Positions 4,628 to 7,389 of a DNA stretch of 7,389 nt are shown here, in pieces. The position numbers were made by a program, and so were the translations under genes. Positions within the stretch are counted from its first letter, which is position 1. Each line of letters starts with the position of its first letter. The DNA comes from Deltaproteobacteria bacterium (lineage in GTDB: Bacteria; Desulfobacterota; DSM-4660; Desulfatiglandales; HGW-15): assembly GCA_019308985.1 (NCBI GenBank), contig JAFDHB010000167.1:1-7389 (forward strand), in the 5' to 3' direction. The notes beneath the pieces are model-generated. The model did no database searches. It was given only the letters and a program-made list of their open reading frames with translations, and was not told where the DNA came from.

Positions 4628-4868
4628 CGCTCATAATCTCCTCAGCTCCCCAGCTCATCAGCTTCCTTGCTCACCAGCTTACCCGGAGTTACTGAATTAT
4701 GAATCAACGTCCCCGTCTTACTGCGAAACTACGTCCCAGTCTTTGTCCGCGAGCAAGACCTCTCTCGAGTTATTGAGATATTGAAGGACGTCCCCATTTC
4801 CGTTACTGCTTTCTGCTCACTTATCCTTCTCATGACTCGTCACTGACCTATGGCCTCCAACCTCTAAC
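4628..4868. other. Repeat spacer between minus-strand genes
   Basis: It contains the second 62-bp repeat copy and three ACGTCCC words (4707, 4731, 4788), each followed by a variable CCGT-like or TTT-rich tail, suggesting a degenerate array. The rest (4800-4860) is low-complexity CT-rich sequence. No gene is supported. It separates the dehydratase stop from the four-helix-bundle start. Confidence 0.5.
4660..4721. repeat. 62-bp perfect direct repeat, copy 2
   Basis: Same 62 bases as 2669-2730. Here the repeat is preceded by CAGCTCATC, extending a 21-bp identity (4651-4671) shared with 6795-6815. Read on the minus strand, the repeat and its extension lead into the ribosome binding region of the four-helix-bundle gene. 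Confidence 0.95.
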
Positions 4869-6773
4869 CTATCTCCGTCCCCCTCCTTCCGGCCTATACT
4901 CCTTCACTATCTCCCTGAGCTTTTCTCTTATCCCTTCCCCATCCTGCCTGTAAGCCAGGTCTCTCAATTCATCTATCCTGCCATTCAGAACGGCCTGGTC
5001 ACAGGTCTCACCCCTCAATACCATGATCTTCTCATGACTCGTGGGAACAATCCCTTCGCCCTCGGTAACAAGCTCCTCGTAGAGCTTCTCCCCCGGCCTG
5101 AGACCAATGTATTTTATGGGTATGTCCACATCAGGCTCAAGGCCCGAGAGGCGGATGAGATCACGAGCCATATCATCGATCTTGATGGGCGTACCCATGT
5201 CAAGGATGAAAATCTCCCCCCCTTTACCCATTGCCCCGGCCTGAAGGATAAGCTGACATGCCTCCGGAATGGTCATAAAGTATCGCGTCACCTCCGGGTG
5301 CGTGACCGTGACCGGTCCTCCCTTCTCAATCTGCTTCCTGAAAAGAGGAACGACACTGCCCACACTCCCAACCACGTTCCCGAAACGCACTATGACATAG
5401 GGAGCATCGGTCAGGCCGCATGTATTCTGGTTCTGAACCAGCATTTCCGCCACCCGCTTGGTAGCGCCCATAATATTTGTGGGTCGAACGGCCTTGTCCG
5501 TCGACACGAATACGAAGCGCTCAATCCCGTATCTGCGAGAAATATCCACCACGTTCCGGGTCCCGAATATGTTGTTCCTGACCGCCTTCCAGGGATGGAA
5601 CTCCATCATGGGCACATGTTTATAAGCTGCCGCGTGGAAGACCACCCTTGGTCCATAAGAAGAAAAGGCCATTGAAAGTTGCGCCCGGTCCCGAATGTCT
5701 CCAAGCAAGGCAATGATCTCAACATCAGGGAATCCGTCCCTGAGCTCCAGGTCGATCTCGTAAAGTGCGCTCTCAGCCCTCTCATAAAGGATCACCTTGG
5801 AGGGGTTGAAACGACAAATCTGCCGGCAAAGCTCAGAACCAATGGAACCTCCTGCACCGGTCACCAGGACATTGGAACCCCTCAGGTAGGCCTCTATCCG
5901 GTCTTCTTCAAGGCGAATAACCTCCCTGCCCAGCAGGTCCCGGTACGCCACGTCCCGTATGGCCTTTACCGACACCTTGCCATCGATCAGTTCTCCCATG
6001 CCGGGAACGGTCTTGAAGGGAATGCCCAGTTCTTCGCAGTTCGACACGATCTCCCGCATCTGTTTCCCCGTGGCCGAAGGGATGGCGATCAACACCTCCT
6101 CGGCACCGAGCTTAGGGGCGAGGAACTTGATCTCGCCAGGTCTCCCCACCACGGGAACCCCGTGGATCTTCATACCTACCTTGTCGGTATCATCATCAAG
6201 AAAGCCTACCACGTTGTACTTTAGTCTTGCATTGTCCTGGATCTCCCTGAATATCTTCTCTCCGCAATCCCCGACTCCTATGATCAGGAGGTTCTTCCTC
6301 CCATCCCCCTTGCTTCCCTTGGACCTCAAGAACCTTCTCAGGCTGAGCCTTGCAGTTTCATCTCCTGACCCCAACCAGAAATAAATGCGTATGCTCAGCC
6401 TGTAACCCGAGATGAACGCCACGGTCAAAACCCAGTCTATTATGAACACCGACCGGGCAAAACCCGCGAACCTGTGCATGTAAAGAATCAGGACCACAAT
6501 GATGAGCGAGCTGATGCTTGCCGCCCTGATAATGTCAAAGAAATCCCTTATGCTCGTGTACCGCCACATACCCCTGTAAAGATCGCAGAAGAAAAATGTC
6601 ACGATCTTGATGACGATGATCAGGGGCAAAAGCCGCTTCATAAGGGTCATGCTTTCCACCGGCACCTGGAAATTGAACCTGAGCAGATAGGAAGTGTACC
6701 ATGCCGCTGAAATCAGCAGAACATCCATCCCCAGGATGAACAGAAAATTCTTATTAAGCAATCGCCTTAACAT
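4869..6773 (-). CDS. Membrane UDP-sugar 4,6-dehydratase, WbpM/PglF/CapD family
   Basis: The 634-residue protein has the full long-form architecture. Four membrane helices lie at about residues 11-31, 46-63, 83-100 and 107-127. A first Rossmann-like domain carries IIGVGDCG (164-171, GxGxxG). The linker contains the signature DLLGRE (279-284). The catalytic extended SDR domain has TGAGGSIGS (305-313), GDIRD (358-362), AAAYKHVPMME (381-391), STDKAVRPTN (424-433) and LRPGEKLYEEL (558-568). The usual catalytic Tyr of YxxxK is Met435 with Lys439, the S-M-K variant typical of WbpM-type dehydratases. These enzymes turn UDP-GlcNAc into a 4-keto-6-deoxy sugar for surface glycans. Length fits (WbpM about 665, PglF about 590). 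It follows the cupin gene by 28 bp, presumably one transcript; AGAGAGG precedes the ATG. The exact sugar product cannot be read from sequence. Confidence 0.93.
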   Translation of the reverse strand: MLRRLLNKNFLFILGMDVLLISAAWYTSYLLRFNFQVPVESMTLMKRLLPLIIVIKIVTFFFCDLYRGMWRYTSIRDFFDIIRAASISSLIIVVLILYMHRFAGFARSVFIIDWVLTVAFISGYRLSIRIYFWLGSGDETARLSLRRFLRSKGSKGDGRKNLLIIGVGDCGEKIFREIQDNARLKYNVVGFLDDDTDKVGMKIHGVPVVGRPGEIKFLAPKLGAEEVLIAIPSATGKQMREIVSNCEELGIPFKTVPGMGELIDGKVSVKAIRDVAYRDLLGREVIRLEEDRIEAYLRGSNVLVTGAGGSIGSELCRQICRFNPSKVILYERAESALYEIDLELRDGFPDVEIIALLGDIRDRAQLSMAFSSYGPRVVFHAAAYKHVPMMEFHPWKAVRNNIFGTRNVVDISRRYGIERFVFVSTDKAVRPTNIMGATKRVAEMLVQNQNTCGLTDAPYVIVRFGNVVGSVGSVVPLFRKQIEKGGPVTVTHPEVTRYFMTIPEACQLILQAGAMGKGGEIFILDMGTPIKIDDMARDLIRLSGLEPDVDIPIKYIGLRPGEKLYEELVTEGEGIVPTSHEKIMVLRGETCDQAVLNGRIDELRDLAYRQDGEGIREKLREIVKEYRPEGGGRR

Positions 6774-6780
6774 AACCCTC

Positions 6781-6815
6781 TCTCACCAGCTCATCAGCTC
6801 ATCAGCTTCCTTGCT
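6781..6815. repeat. CAGCTCATCAGC repeat between cupin and dehydratase
   Basis: AGCTCATC is repeated in tandem, and CAGCTCATCAGCTTCCTTGC (part of the 21-bp match at 6795-6815) is shared with 4651-4671. On the minus strand the element encodes the last codons and stop of the cupin gene (KQGS, stop at 6802-6804) and runs into the dehydratase ribosome binding site. Confidence 0.75.
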
Positions 6816-7173
6816 TATTTCTCTTTTTTCTCAAAAATGACACCAGGAAAAAGGCCTTCTCACCCTTGTTACGAACCGTATGGATACATCCCTTGGGGAT
6901 AACAAAGGCTTCCACATCTTTTTCCGCAATGATCTTTTTTTCAAAATCTTTTGACTTATCTCTTATCTCGATTTGACAGATAGACCTCCCGCCCATAATG
7001 CAAAGGACCTCTTCCTGGTCATGAAAGTGGTTTCCCCGTACTGCGCCCGGATTCACCGAGGCGGCATGGAGATTTTGGACATCTTGGACAGAAAAAGAGA
7101 TTCCAACTCCTCTGATATCTTCATAGATCCTAAAACCCTCATGCTGTTCTTGACCCACCCTGAAACCCCTCAC
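6802..7173 (-). CDS. Cupin-domain protein of a polysaccharide locus
   Basis: This 123-residue single-domain cupin has both family motifs nearly in full. Motif 1 is G43-x5-H49-x-H51-x3-E55-x6-G62, and motif 2 is P93-x-G95-x2-H98-x3-N102. H49, H51, E55 and H98 are the expected metal ligands. Position before a UDP-sugar 4,6-dehydratase suggests a role in sugar-nucleotide tailoring (epimerase, ketoisomerase or CapF C-terminal-like cupins), but sequence alone does not choose among these. The start is uncertain. The frame is open from GTG 7173, with a stop at 7186-7188. A second GTG five codons in (7156-7158) has GAGGGG in front and may be the true start. The last residues fall inside a dispersed repeat, so the original C-terminus may have been replaced. 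Confidence 0.78.
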   Translation of the reverse strand: MRGFRVGQEQHEGFRIYEDIRGVGISFSVQDVQNLHAASVNPGAVRGNHFHDQEEVLCIMGGRSICQIEIRDKSKDFEKKIIAEKDVEAFVIPKGCIHTVRNKGEKAFFLVSFLRKKRNKQGS

Positions 7174-7191
7174 TATCTTTCTTTTTCATCT

Positions 7192-7296
7192 TTATCTTAA
7201 CGGCTCAATAAGGAGACCCAGGCGACCTTTCCAAGGGCGGATGACCTGGTTGTATTTGATGCCTGGGTCATCGCTACTGGCAAGACTCGCTTCCGG
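7192..7296 (-). pseudogene. Remnant of an initiating sugar transferase C-terminal region
   Basis: In one minus-strand frame ending at TAA 7192-7194, about 28 residues (EASLASSDDPGIKYNQVIRP followed by WKGRLGLL) resemble the segment NEEALLA...DDP...Y...VIRP.K..L.LEYV near the C-terminus of bacterial undecaprenyl-phosphate sugar transferases. Upstream of the glutamate the frame no longer matches. Downstream it ends early, without the usual NRS-W-D-KI membrane tail, so this is a fragment of a decayed gene. It sits directly before the cupin on the same strand, a sensible place for such an enzyme in a polysaccharide operon. The match is from memory of the family pattern. Confidence 0.4.
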
Positions 7297-7317
7297 TGGG
7301 TGGCAAACCCTTACCGG

Positions 7318-7334
7318 GTGGGATTCGAACCCAC
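7318..7334 (-). other. tRNA T-arm-like motif
   Basis: The minus strand reads GTGGG TTCGAAT CCCAC: a perfect 5-bp stem with a 7-base loop matching the tRNA T-loop consensus (TTCRANY). The flanking bases do not fold into anticodon or D arms, whether read to the window end or continued through the terminal repeat, and no CCA follows at the right distance. It may be a remnant of a tRNA 3' end or a coincidence. Confidence 0.4.
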
Positions 7335-7363
7335 TGGACTCCTTCAGCGAATTTCAAGTATGG

Positions 7364-7389
7364 CATATCCCGCCATATCTATTCCAACG
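7364..7389. repeat. 26-bp terminal direct repeat, right copy
   Basis: Identical to bases 1-26. TATGGC at 7360-7365 and GCCATA at 7372-7377 give a 6-bp inverted pair overlapping its left edge. If the contig is circular, one copy is redundant and the circle is 7363 bp. Confidence 0.9.

Noticed and set aside
5034..6384. Long plus-strand open frames opposite the dehydratase gene
   Set aside because: They are antisense shadows of a well-supported gene with conserved motifs, and they lack domains and start signals.
7187..7189. ATG as an alternative start for the cupin
   Set aside because: It is in another frame and reaches a stop after 16 codons; the cupin frame has its own stop at 7186-7188, so its start must be at or after 7173.

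Overview
The window reads as chromosomal DNA of a Gram-negative bacterium. Outer-envelope genes (an ElyC-type envelope factor, a membrane sugar-nucleotide dehydratase), a periplasmic ComEA-like DNA-binding protein, moderate GC and spacers crowded with dispersed palindromes and short-period tandem arrays together fit a deltaproteobacterial (Desulfobacterota-type) genome. That placement is inference; there is no rRNA or complete tRNA gene to anchor it.

Layout. 1-635: non-coding, with a 26-bp sequence repeated exactly at the other end of the window, a palindromic repeat, a tandem pair of dyads and a strong hairpin. 636-917 (+): ComEA-like helix-hairpin-helix protein with a signal peptide. 918-1296: minisatellites of 9-bp and 7-bp period. 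1297-2064 (-): ElyC/YdcF-family envelope protein. 2065-2733: dispersed repeats only. 2734-3147 (-): unrecognised membrane-anchored protein. 3148-3406: a large imperfect inverted repeat and a likely operator. 3407-4289 (+): a VapBC-type toxin-antitoxin locus whose antitoxin is intact and whose PIN toxin gene is split by a small MITE-like insertion. 4310-4627 (-): four-helix-bundle (S23/IVS-type) protein that appears to lack an internal segment. 4628-4868: repeats. 4869-7173 (-): a two-gene polysaccharide unit (cupin, then WbpM/PglF/CapD-type UDP-sugar 4,6-dehydratase). 7192-7296 (-): a likely sugar-transferase remnant, then a tRNA T-arm-like motif.

How it works together. The minus-strand genes at the right end are the tail of a surface-polysaccharide locus: a decayed initiating sugar transferase, a sugar-associated cupin and a nucleotide-sugar dehydratase. 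The centre is a graveyard and landing zone for repeats. The clearest event is the vapC disruption. A 182-bp insert sits between two 12-bp direct repeats, and removing the insert plus one repeat (194 bp) restores both the frame and the usual spacing of a 138-residue PIN protein. The window holds no convincing large novel system; its interest lies in the repeat families and the broken toxin. The identical 26-bp ends mean the sequence is either a circular contig or is bounded by a genuine direct repeat.
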